Source: an uncultured bacterium (GTDB lineage: Bacteria; Patescibacteriota; Microgenomatia; UBA1400; UBA12108). From it: a stretch of 55,460 bases of DNA. This document shows positions 32,336 to 40,470 of the stretch, in pieces. Made by a program: the position numbers and the translations under genes. The notes below the pieces were generated by a model that made no database searches, was not told where the DNA came from, and saw only the letters and a program-made list of their open reading frames with translations. The number at the start of each line of letters is the position of its first letter. The stretch's first letter is position 1. The stretch covers positions 1 to 55,460 of the forward strand of contig CAJAUT010000025.1 in assembly GCA_903945195.1 (NCBI GenBank). The letters are read 5' to 3'.

Positions 32336-32950
32336 CTACCCTAGGGATTCATCAAGAGCTTGCTCAATTAGTTTTTCTAATTTCGAGTAGTCTCCTTCGT
32401 CTGCCGAGTACATGGCTTGCAGGTAGTTTTCTCTATCCTCCTTGGTATCTGCTTTGATTTCGATTGGAGGTAGACCTAACTGAAGAAGAATAGTTGTTGT
32501 GAGCATGCGTGCAAGTCGACCGTTGTAATCTTGAAATGGGTGGATCCAGACGAATTGATGTTGGAACCAAGCTAGTAACTCGATAATCTTTTCGACAGTA
32601 TCCCTGTCTAAGTGTTTTAGTCTTTCTGGTAAATCAGCGCAAAGATTTGCAATAAGGGTAGGAACCAGGTGAGGAAGGGGAGCTTCTTTTCCCGAATACT
32701 CTACTCTGATAGTGCGATATTTGCCTGCCCAATCAGGAAATATCCAAGCGAAGGCTAACTCGTGTATTCTGAGTATCAGTTGTGGAGTTAGCTGGTCTAG
32801 ATAATGAGTCGCTATAAACTCAAGGCCTTTCTTGGTGCCTTCTATCTCTAGTTGAAGAAGTTTCGTTCTGGGCATAATGCCGAATGCAGTTTGCTTGTAG
32901 CATGTAGCACCTTTAGGTTGGTAGACGATTTTTTCATTTAAATATTGCAT
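32336..32950 (-). CDS. Fic/DOC family protein
   Basis: WIHPFQDYNGRLARML (HPFxxGNGR-like, HPFQDYNGR). Confidence 0.92.
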   Translation of the reverse strand: MQYLNEKIVYQPKGATCYKQTAFGIMPRTKLLQLEIEGTKKGLEFIATHYLDQLTPQLILRIHELAFAWIFPDWAGKYRTIRVEYSGKEAPLPHLVPTLIANLCADLPERLKHLDRDTVEKIIELLAWFQHQFVWIHPFQDYNGRLARMLTTTILLQLGLPPIEIKADTKEDRENYLQAMYSADEGDYSKLEKLIEQALDESLG

Positions 32951-33144
32951 TGACCATTCGTCGAGTAATGCTCTCGCCTTCTAATTTGGTAGTGCGAAAA
33001 ATCATTTCAGGCATAAAACTTCGCAATAGGGAGCTTCCAGATTTTTTGTTAGATTTGGACTTACGATATTTGTCGTATTTAGCCTGAATTTTTGATTTCA
33101 TGGATAAATTGTAGCATGTGTGAGTAGCTGTGACTAGAAACCAG

Positions 33145-33193
33145 TATATCTAACTATATCATGGGGTCAACTAGTGGACTCATTCGTGAACAG
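33145..33193. repeat. Boundary repeat type b, copy 1
   Basis: TATATCTAACTATATCATGGGGTCAACTAGTGGACTCATTCGTGAACAG; two mismatches with 33605-33653. Confidence 0.9.
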
Positions 33194-33251
33194 GAAAGTA
33201 GAGATAACCTTTACTGTCAGAGAATTAGAGAGTCTCTTTATTAAAGCTAGG

Positions 33252-33563
33252 TTAGCTTCTAGCATTGCTACTTGCTAATTGGCTTTTGGCCTTTACTTGT
33301 TCACCGATTTCAAAGCATTGATTATCATACCTATTCATTTGTATTGCGTGATTAGATGCACCAGATAAACCCAATATAGTTCCAACAAAGACTAATCCTC
33401 CGACTACGTAATCCCATCCATTAATTCCTGGTGGCGTGTGATTAAAATATATTGCAGCTTCGGCAAGAATAACTGATAATCCAGTTAGATCTGCAACCGT
33501 CATGATTCCTTCGAACATTGATAGTCTAACTGTTTCGTCGAGCTGTTTCTGTAATTCACTCAT
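33252..33563 (-). CDS. small hypothetical membrane protein
   Basis: Two predicted TM segments; sits between type b repeats. Confidence 0.6.
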   Translation of the reverse strand: MSELQKQLDETVRLSMFEGIMTVADLTGLSVILAEAAIYFNHTPPGINGWDYVVGGLVFVGTILGLSGASNHAIQMNRYDNQCFEIGEQVKAKSQLASSNARS

Positions 33564-33604
33564 GGCGACAATTATACACTATAGGTCAATAGCGTCTTTA
33601 TAAA

Positions 33605-33653
33605 TATATCAAACTATATCATTGGGTCAACTAGTGGACTCATTCGTGAACAG
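33605..33653. repeat. Boundary repeat type b, copy 2
   Basis: TATATCAAACTATATCATTGGGTCAACTAGTGGACTCATTCGTGAACAG. Confidence 0.9.
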
Positions 33654-33752
33654 AAGAGTTGAGATAAACATATCGGTCCCAGAGATCAAATTATTATTTG
33701 ATGGTTTGAATATGCCCCACCCTGCAATGGCTGAATGGTAGAATATCTGGCT

Positions 33753-34043
33753 ATGGCAGAGAAAATCACTGGGCAAATATTTTTGTTAAATGAGGACGGC
33801 GACGCTGATCGACAAATTTTAGTCATGGCAGGTGCATCTGAAATTATCGGTGGGACATTTGGGTCCCTCGTGATTGATATGACCGCAAATCCACCTAAGG
33901 TGCAAGGTAAAGGCAACGTATGGGTCGAGGTAGGAGGTGCACTGATTCGGACTACACGAATGAACGAGGGAGATAATCTGGCAGTATTCACATCTGCTGA
34001 TGGGATAAGACGAAACCCAATCGGGTCAATTGTTTGTTGTTAA
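33753..34043 (+). CDS. hypothetical protein
   Basis: ORF MAEKITGQIFLLNEDGDADRQILV...; no family recognised. Confidence 0.55.
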   Translation: MAEKITGQIFLLNEDGDADRQILVMAGASEIIGGTFGSLVIDMTANPPKVQGKGNVWVEVGGALIRTTRMNEGDNLAVFTSADGIRRNPIGSIVCC

Positions 34044-34057
34044 AACTATTCCTATAG

Positions 34058-34366
34058 TTACTTCGCTTCCCCTGTAAATTTACCCGCTTCGACAAACTTA
34101 GTTTTGTAGATGTCTTGCTCATCTTTCGTAAAAACGGTTAGTACCTCGACTTGTAGATGAGTCTTGCCTTCTTTTTGAGTGAGAGATAGAACTCGACAGT
34201 AGCCAAGGAAGTTCCAGTCTGTATGAAAATAGAGCAAAGCAATTCTCATGGGTAGGACCCGCTCTCGCTCCAGTACCAAATCAACTATTAGACCATGCTT
34301 GAGTTTTGATAGATCAAAATCTCCTGGGAACCTTACAATTGAGTTGATTTCTGTCATTGCGCCCAT
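34058..34366 (-). CDS. hypothetical protein
   Basis: 102-aa ORF directly downstream of the frameshifted gene, same strand. Confidence 0.6.
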   Translation of the reverse strand: MGAMTEINSIVRFPGDFDLSKLKHGLIVDLVLERERVLPMRIALLYFHTDWNFLGYCRVLSLTQKEGKTHLQVEVLTVFTKDEQDIYKTKFVEAGKFTGEAK

Positions 34367-34374
34367 ATGACTCC

Positions 34375-35402
34375 TTATTTATATTTTTCAAATACCAGGG
34401 GTTCGTGATAGAGGTCTATCGATTCAAAGTTCTTGCCTAGTCCAAGCGAGACTGGCAATGTGTCATGTTTGTATGATTTTGCTTTTTCGTATTGTGATGG
34501 CGTAAGGATGCGTGGGATATACGAGTCCTTGTGGTCCTGTAGCACGCCTGTACCGACCCAATACTTGCCATTGAGGTATAGGTGCTCCCGATGCCGATAA
34601 AAATAGGCGAGGCCTTAGTGAAGAGTAGGACCGTATCAGGAGATTTGACTAGATCCATGACTTTGGGTAAATTGCTGGTGGCGGCTTGTTCATAAAGTGC
34701 GGCGAGGTGGATTTTCTCTTGCTTATCTTCCTCTGATAGTTTGGTCCAGTCTTCTTTGCCATTCCATTTGATATTGAGAGTAGCCATTCGCTCAAAGTCT
34801 TTTACTTTAGCATCTGGCCAAGCCTCTATGTCTTGCTCGGCTTTGACCTTACCCTCTTCGAGAGCTTTGAAGTATTCGTCACGAGTGTATATGTCGGCAT
34901 CTCGCAGGATACTCAGTTTTATGTTCTTAGGTAGATGTTCTTGAAATTTGGCTTGTAGATGAGCAAAGCTATCCATGTAGATTTTGATTTCCTCGGTTGT
35001 GAGATTGTCGTGAGTCTCCATGAGTAGTGTGTGGCAGTAGTAAGTTAGTTCGACGCCAGGCTTGTAGACGGTCGCTAAAGGGGCAATGTAGTTGAGAACA
35101 TAGGCGAGATTGAAGAACTCTGCCCAATCCGATTCAGGTGAGGTAGGAAAGCGCCAAAGCTTGTATCCGCCTTGGAAAAATATCACTTTTATTGGCTCAT
35201 TTTTCTCAATTTTGATGTCGATGGCTTTTTGAGTTCGTTCGATACAGCCAGGGTCCAGTTTCCATTTACGGAACTTCTTGGACATGAGTTTCGCCATGGC
35301 AAACTTTGAAACGTCTTGATTGAGGAGTTTTTGATCGTCAGAAGTGAGCTGGTAGTTGCCAGCGTTCTTGAGTTGGTTATCTAGATAGCCTTGTACGTCC
35401 AT
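34375..35402 (-). pseudogene. hypothetical protein gene with an apparent frameshift
   Basis: ORF reads MDVQGYLDNQL... to about LLFTKASPIF; the next frame continues YRHREHLYLNGKYWVGTGVLQDHKDSYIPRILTPSQYEKAKSYKHDTLPVSLGLGKNFESIDLYHEPLVFEKYK*; A5/T5 homopolymer at 34599-34603. Confidence 0.75.
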
Positions 35403-35405
35403 AGA

Positions 35406-35420
35406 GATGTGGGAAGGAAT
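35406..35420 (-). pseudogene. 3' part of interrupted tRNA-Cys-like gene
   Basis: Minus-strand ATTCCTTCCCACATC, pairs with GATGTGG at the 36044 end. Confidence 0.65.
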
Positions 35421-35986
35421 CAAGCACCCCGCGGCAGAGACCGCGGGGTATGGTGGGATGGGAGCATGACCCTAGGTGAGTAATCTGAGTTGGACCTCTT
35501 CTTTTGTTTTTCCCTGGTTGGCTATGTATTTCTCTACTACCTTCCAGTTTCCCCGCTCGCTGACCGTAGCCATGTAGAATCCGTCACTCCAGAATTCCCC
35601 ACCCCAGAGTTCTTTCTTTAGTTGAGGAAATCGGATAAATAGTTGTTTAGTCGTAATGCTTTTGAAAATTCGCACAATGGCACTCCCACCATACTTGGGA
35701 AGGAATGAAACGAGCAGGTGAACATGGTTTAGGTCGTACCCGATGCGTTCGAAGTCAATATCGTATCGCTGTCCGATTTCCTCAGCTATGGCAGAGATGG
35801 CTCGCGGGATCTCCTCGGTCAAGAGAGCTTTTCTGTATTTAACGGGAAAAACAATATGGTAGTGAGCGTCATAGACATTGTGAAAAGTACGGTTGAGGGT
35901 CATGCTCCTATTTTATACCGCCTCTTCCTGATCTACTACCCGCCACAATAAGGAGCTCGCGGCAGAGCCGACGAGGTAATAGTTAA
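35421..35986 (-). mobile_element. IS200/IS605-family insertion sequence with TnpA only
   Basis: End hairpins CCCCGCGG-cagaga-CCGCGGGG (35427-35448) and CTCGCGGC-aga-GCCGACGAG (35956-35975) around a Y1 transposase. Confidence 0.8.
35472..35903 (-). CDS. tnpA: IS200/IS605 family transposase TnpA
   Basis: YHIVFPVKYRKALL, LNHVHLLVSF (HUH), VVEKYIANQG. Confidence 0.95.
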   Translation of the reverse strand: MTLNRTFHNVYDAHYHIVFPVKYRKALLTEEIPRAISAIAEEIGQRYDIDFERIGYDLNHVHLLVSFLPKYGGSAIVRIFKSITTKQLFIRFPQLKKELWGGEFWSDGFYMATVSERGNWKVVEKYIANQGKTKEEVQLRLLT

Positions 35987-36044
35987 TTGAACCTCCGTCT
36001 TCTGATCTTGCGGACCAGACGCCTTAACACTTGGCCACCACATC
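35987..36044 (-). pseudogene. 5' part of interrupted tRNA-Cys-like gene (anticodon GCA)
   Basis: Minus-strand GATGTGGTGGCCAAGTGTTAAGGCGTCTGGTCCGCAAGATCAGAAGACGGAGGTTCAA. Confidence 0.7.
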
Positions 36045-36123
36045 AAATTTAGAATAATTGTACTACACTGATATTTGTTTAGATTTCAGATATTTTGAGC
36101 TACTTTGATATACTTGGGGTGGG

Positions 36124-36151
36124 ATCAGGGAGTGTGTTCGAACCTTGCTTG
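36124..36151. repeat. 28-bp boundary repeat type a, copy 2
   Basis: Identical to 32190-32217. Confidence 0.9.
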
Positions 36152-36170
36152 CCGAGTATAATCCTGCATT

Positions 36171-36509
36171 ATGAATAATAGTGAACTTTGTAAATCTTGT
36201 GAAAACGTCGACGGATGTAGTCAATATTTGAGACCGACAAACATTGGTGGTGGGTGTCCTTTGACTACAATTTCCTGTCGACACTATACTTGTCCCTTAG
36301 GGATGCGAGAGGCTCGCAATGCTGTTAAATCACATTTGTCAAAGAACTGGAAAATGTTGCATCCTGTAGCTTTTGGTTCATCGCATAAGCCGATAGGGAC
36401 TAGATTGGTAGATGTGGATGGCGATATTCTGTCAGAGCAAGATGGAAAAATGTATCCAACAGGTCAGTTCGTACCAGTTTCAATGATAATGTTGATGATC
36501 GAACAATAA
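36171..36509 (+). CDS. hypothetical Cys-rich protein
   Basis: CKSCENVDGCSQYLRPTNIGGGCPLTTISCRHYTC; sits between type a and type b repeats. Confidence 0.6.
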   Translation: MNNSELCKSCENVDGCSQYLRPTNIGGGCPLTTISCRHYTCPLGMREARNAVKSHLSKNWKMLHPVAFGSSHKPIGTRLVDVDGDILSEQDGKMYPTGQFVPVSMIMLMIEQ

Positions 36510-36552
36510 TTACCAATTAGAATTTATGATCTACTTTGATGTACTTGGGGTT

Positions 36553-36577
36553 AACTAGTGGACTCATTCGTGAACAG
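36553..36577. repeat. Boundary repeat type b, copy 3
   Basis: AACTAGTGGACTCATTCGTGAACAG; similarity with copy 2 continues into GTTGAGATAA-CATATCG. Confidence 0.88.
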
Positions 36578-36776
36578 GAAGGTTGAGATAAGCATATCGA
36601 TCATAATCATAAAACGGGTGCTAGATAATTTTGGAATCGTACTTGTAAAAGATAAGGAAGTTGTTTCGTTGTTTAAAGCGATCTGAGCAGGAAGTGTGTA
36701 ATGATGTTCAAATAATCATCCAAAAATTTTCACAAATACTACGAATTATAGTACCTTAAACTGCTGAATACTGTAT

Positions 36777-37301
36777 TTATTGTTCAAGATGGTGTAAGTA
36801 GTCATTATGAAAAGCATAGACAGTTTGATCAGTAGAAGGGTTATACCCTAAACATGCATATTCAAATTCTTCTGGGAAAGTAATCCAATTCAATGGGTAT
36901 TTAGAAAGCATTAGTTTGTGTCTTTCGTAGAACTCAGTTCTCGGGTTAACGATTGCGATACCATTCGTTATACCTGTTCCTGTATTGAAACCATGTAATG
37001 GTGAATTACGAAGAGTACCATCCCTATCTAGTGCCTCAGAAGGTAAAAGATGGAAAAGTTTAACACCTTCGGTAGAGTCTTTAACTAAGCCTATCGAACA
37101 GTTATAGGCTTCATCGGTGTAGTGAGATGGCGATCGACTAGTCAACCAATCTGTGACATTCCCAGGTTTTCCCCTGAAGTCTACATATCTTGCTTCATTT
37201 TCTCTAACAAAAATATTAAAATCATTTCGAGATACTCTCTCTATTTTAATATTAGGCGTGAGTATTTCTGGCTTTAAACTAACGAATCTATCAAAAATCA
37301 T
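36777..37301 (-). CDS. hypothetical protein
   Basis: 174-aa ORF between type b repeat and tRNA-His. Confidence 0.6.
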   Translation of the reverse strand: MIFDRFVSLKPEILTPNIKIERVSRNDFNIFVRENEARYVDFRGKPGNVTDWLTSRSPSHYTDEAYNCSIGLVKDSTEGVKLFHLLPSEALDRDGTLRNSPLHGFNTGTGITNGIAIVNPRTEFYERHKLMLSKYPLNWITFPEEFEYACLGYNPSTDQTVYAFHNDYLHHLEQ

Positions 37302-37438
37302 ATATTTATATTAAATTGTCTCTTCAAATTTCAAGTTAATTATAGAACAATAAATCTATAAAAAACAAAGATTGACAAATTCAGAAGCTAATTAGAATAT
37401 CGTTTGCATGATAGTTTGATATATTAAGATATACTTGG

Positions 37439-37513
37439 GGTGGACGAGCGGACTCGAACCGCCGACATCCTCCTTCACAGGGAGGCACTCTAACCAACTG
37501 AGCTACGTCCACC
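37439..37513 (-). tRNA. tRNA-His(GTG)
   Basis: GTGGACG/CGTCCAC acceptor with G-1:C73, loop CTGTGAA. Confidence 0.94.
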
Positions 37514-37611
37514 AAGATGTACAAATGTATTATAACCTAAAGATGAAATATTGACGCGACCCAGCTAACGACATATTGACTTCGCCAATTGTTAGGGTAT
37601 AGCATAGAGTT

Positions 37612-38424
37612 ATGACTCCTCAATTAAGTTTGCTAAACCTAAATCAAAATTTAGATGAGATTAAGCACGTAGAACAAGATCTCGAGTACTGGTCTGCCAG
37701 AGAACTCATGCCACTTTTAGGATATACAACCTGGAGAATGTTTAACAATGCTTTAGAGCGTGCAAGAGAATCATGTAAAAAGAGCGATCAGTCAATCAAT
37801 TATCATTTTGTCGACGCCGACAAAATGATCCGAACTGGTAAAGGTGCTACAAGGATTGTCAAAGATTACTTTCTTACTCGCTATGCCTGCTATCTTGTTG
37901 CGCAAAATGGAGATCCCCGCAAGATAGAGATAGCTCAGGCTCAAACCTACTTTGCTATCCAAACTCGCAAGCAGGAGCTCAGCCAACAGTACCTCGAAGA
38001 AAACAATAGACTAGAATCTCGCGAAAAGCTCAAAGAAACAGAACGAAAAATAGAGTCGACAGTATACAAAAGAGGCATCAAACTCCCGTCTGAATTTGGC
38101 ATTTTCAAAGACAATCATATCAAAGCACTCTATGGCGGTATTTCTACTGCACAATTAAAAAAGAAACGAAACATTCCAAGTAGTCGCGCGCTTGCCGATT
38201 TTGACACTACAGTTGAACTCAAAGCCAAAGATTTTGCTCTAGCCATGACAGATCACAACATCAAAGAAAAGAATCTGCATGGTTCATTTAAACTAAATGA
38301 AGAAGTCATCAAAAACAGCAAAGCAACCAGGAAAACACTCTTGTCTAGAGGTATTCGCCCCGAATCCCTCAAACCACAGGAAGATTTAAAAAAAATCTCC
38401 TCACGTCACAAAGAGATAACATAA
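37612..38424 (+). CDS. dinD: DinD-like DNA damage-inducible protein
   Basis: YWSARELMPLLGYTTWRMFNNALERA, DYFLTRYACYLVAQNGDPRK. Confidence 0.85.
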   Translation: MTPQLSLLNLNQNLDEIKHVEQDLEYWSARELMPLLGYTTWRMFNNALERARESCKKSDQSINYHFVDADKMIRTGKGATRIVKDYFLTRYACYLVAQNGDPRKIEIAQAQTYFAIQTRKQELSQQYLEENNRLESREKLKETERKIESTVYKRGIKLPSEFGIFKDNHIKALYGGISTAQLKKKRNIPSSRALADFDTTVELKAKDFALAMTDHNIKEKNLHGSFKLNEEVIKNSKATRKTLLSRGIRPESLKPQEDLKKISSRHKEIT

Positions 38425-38461
38425 ATTTGTACAAATCATCCATCCTTGATATCGTGGATAC

Positions 38462-40438
38462 ATGCAGCTAGATAATCTTTTTGATGCCAAATCATTTGCA
38501 GTCATAGGAGCTTCCACTGACGAGTCAAAAGTCGGCCATCAAATACTCAAAAATCTTACTTTAAATAAACATTTGACTTTATATCCAGTCAATCTCAAGG
38601 GTGGCACGATCTTAGGACACCAGGCATATTCACATCTCTCAAAGACGCCCACAGTCCCAGATGTCGTGATCATTTCTATCCCTGCACAGTTTGTAGAAAG
38701 TGTAGTGGATGAATGTATCAAGATCAAAACCAAAACGGTTGTCTTGATCAGCTCAGGCTTCGCCGAGATGGGAGAGGCGGGGGTTGCTCTACAATCCACA
38801 ATCATCGCCAAACTAAAAGAGGCAAATATCTTGCTCCTTGGCCCCAACTCCATGGGTTACTTGAATCCTCACAAACAAATCTTTGCTAGCTTTGGCCAGA
38901 GCGAAGTAAATCCAGGCTCCATCTCTGTCATCTCTCAGTCAGGCGCTATGCTGTCTGCACTATTTGATGAATACAACTCTTCAGGTGTGGGAATCTCTAC
39001 CGCTTTTTCGCTCGGCAACAGGGTAGGTATAGCCGAACATGATTGTCTAGAATATGCCCTAGCCGATGACCAGACCAAAGTCATCGCCATCTACCTAGAA
39101 TCGGTTTCTGATCCAAAAAAACTCTTAAATATTTTAGTTTCTGCCAAACACAAAAAACCAATTTTTTTACTCAAAGGTGGCACCACACAAGAGGGTAGAG
39201 TAGCCGCCCTCAGCCATACCGCCGCCCTTGCCACTTCCGAAGTCCTACTTTCTAGCCTCTGCCACCAAACAGGCATAGTCCAAGTAGCCAATTTTGAACA
39301 GTTGGTCAGGGCTAGCATCGCCGCCTCTCTTTCTCACTACCTCCCAGAAAATGTCATGATCATCACCAATGCCGGAGGCCCTGCCGTAGTGCTAACTGAC
39401 GAGATCGCAAGTGCTGGCATCCCTTTACATACCATCTCACCTGGCACTGGAGCAAGTCTTAAAGTAGCTCTCCCTGGGCTCAAGCTCGGCAATCCACTAG
39501 ATTTACTTGGGGATGCCACGTCAGACAGTTTCAAACATGCTCTAAACACTTTATATGCAGACAATGAGATAGATGTCATAGCTGTCATCATCACCAAACA
39601 AGCAGTCACAGATTTAGATGCTATTACCGCCGTACTATCTCGCAAAAGAGGTAAACACATAGTATTTGCCTGTATCGCAGGAGGAGATGATCTAGAGATC
39701 TATCGCACTAAATTAAAATCAGCCGGCCTCATCGTCACTCGCTATCCAAACGAAATCGCAGAAACTTTAAACCTACTCTACCGGGCCAAAAAATTTCACT
39801 CACAATATATTTATGATTACACACTACCCAATTTAGATTTTAGTTTCCCCGTCTCATATCTAGATACTTTAAAACTAATCGAAAGTTGTGGTTTTAAAAC
39901 TCCAGCATCCAAAATCATCACCTCAGAATCAGAGCTCAGCACTTTATCTACTCTTGGTTATCCTCTGATCGCCAAGACTACAAACCTCGAGATCAAACAC
40001 AAAGCCAAAATCGGGGCAATTATGGTAGATCTAATCGGCCAATCAGAATGTCTTGCAGCCTACACCAAACTGAAACAATGGGGCAGCAGTGTAGTTTTTC
40101 AAGAAAAAATCAAATCAGGGCTCGAAGTACTTCTAGGTGCTCATCATGATCCCATTTGGGGGTGGTATATTGCCCTAGGACTAGGCGGCTCCCTATCTGA
40201 TACCTACGACGATCGCGTCTATATATTTTTGCCAGCTGCAAAAGATATGTTCAAATCTGCCTTAGCTCGCACCAAATTGTACAGTTTATTAAAACCTACT
40301 CAAACAAACATGCTTATATCTGGCATACTCAAATTTCAAGATACCGTACTATCAGTACCCAAGCTCACCGAGATCGAGATCAACCCTCTCTTTATCACAG
40401 AAAATGCACTCATATCCGCCGATCTCAAACGCGCCTAA
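38462..40438 (+). CDS. acetate/acyl-CoA ligase (ADP-forming), fused subunits
   Basis: FAVIGASTDESKVGHQILKNL, SQSGAMLSALFDE, NAGGPAVVLTDEI, ATP-grasp C-terminus. Confidence 0.9.
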   Translation: MQLDNLFDAKSFAVIGASTDESKVGHQILKNLTLNKHLTLYPVNLKGGTILGHQAYSHLSKTPTVPDVVIISIPAQFVESVVDECIKIKTKTVVLISSGFAEMGEAGVALQSTIIAKLKEANILLLGPNSMGYLNPHKQIFASFGQSEVNPGSISVISQSGAMLSALFDEYNSSGVGISTAFSLGNRVGIAEHDCLEYALADDQTKVIAIYLESVSDPKKLLNILVSAKHKKPIFLLKGGTTQEGRVAALSHTAALATSEVLLSSLCHQTGIVQVANFEQLVRASIAASLSHYLPENVMIITNAGGPAVVLTDEIASAGIPLHTISPGTGASLKVALPGLKLGNPLDLLGDATSDSFKHALNTLYADNEIDVIAVIITKQAVTDLDAITAVLSRKRGKHIVFACIAGGDDLEIYRTKLKSAGLIVTRYPNEIAETLNLLYRAKKFHSQYIYDYTLPNLDFSFPVSYLDTLKLIESCGFKTPASKIITSESELSTLSTLGYPLIAKTTNLEIKHKAKIGAIMVDLIGQSECLAAYTKLKQWGSSVVFQEKIKSGLEVLLGAHHDPIWGWYIALGLGGSLSDTYDDRVYIFLPAAKDMFKSALARTKLYSLLKPTQTNMLISGILKFQDTVLSVPKLTEIEINPLFITENALISADLKRA

Positions 40439-40470
40439 CAAATTTTGTATAAATATGTCATTATATACAT

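Noticed and set aside
32190-36577. CRISPR array from repeated 25-49 bp units
   Set aside because: Spacing is hundreds to thousands of bp, units contain genes between them, and no cas genes are present.
32168-37513. Classical integron
   Set aside because: No intI and no attC-type sites; boundaries resemble tRNA 3' ends instead.
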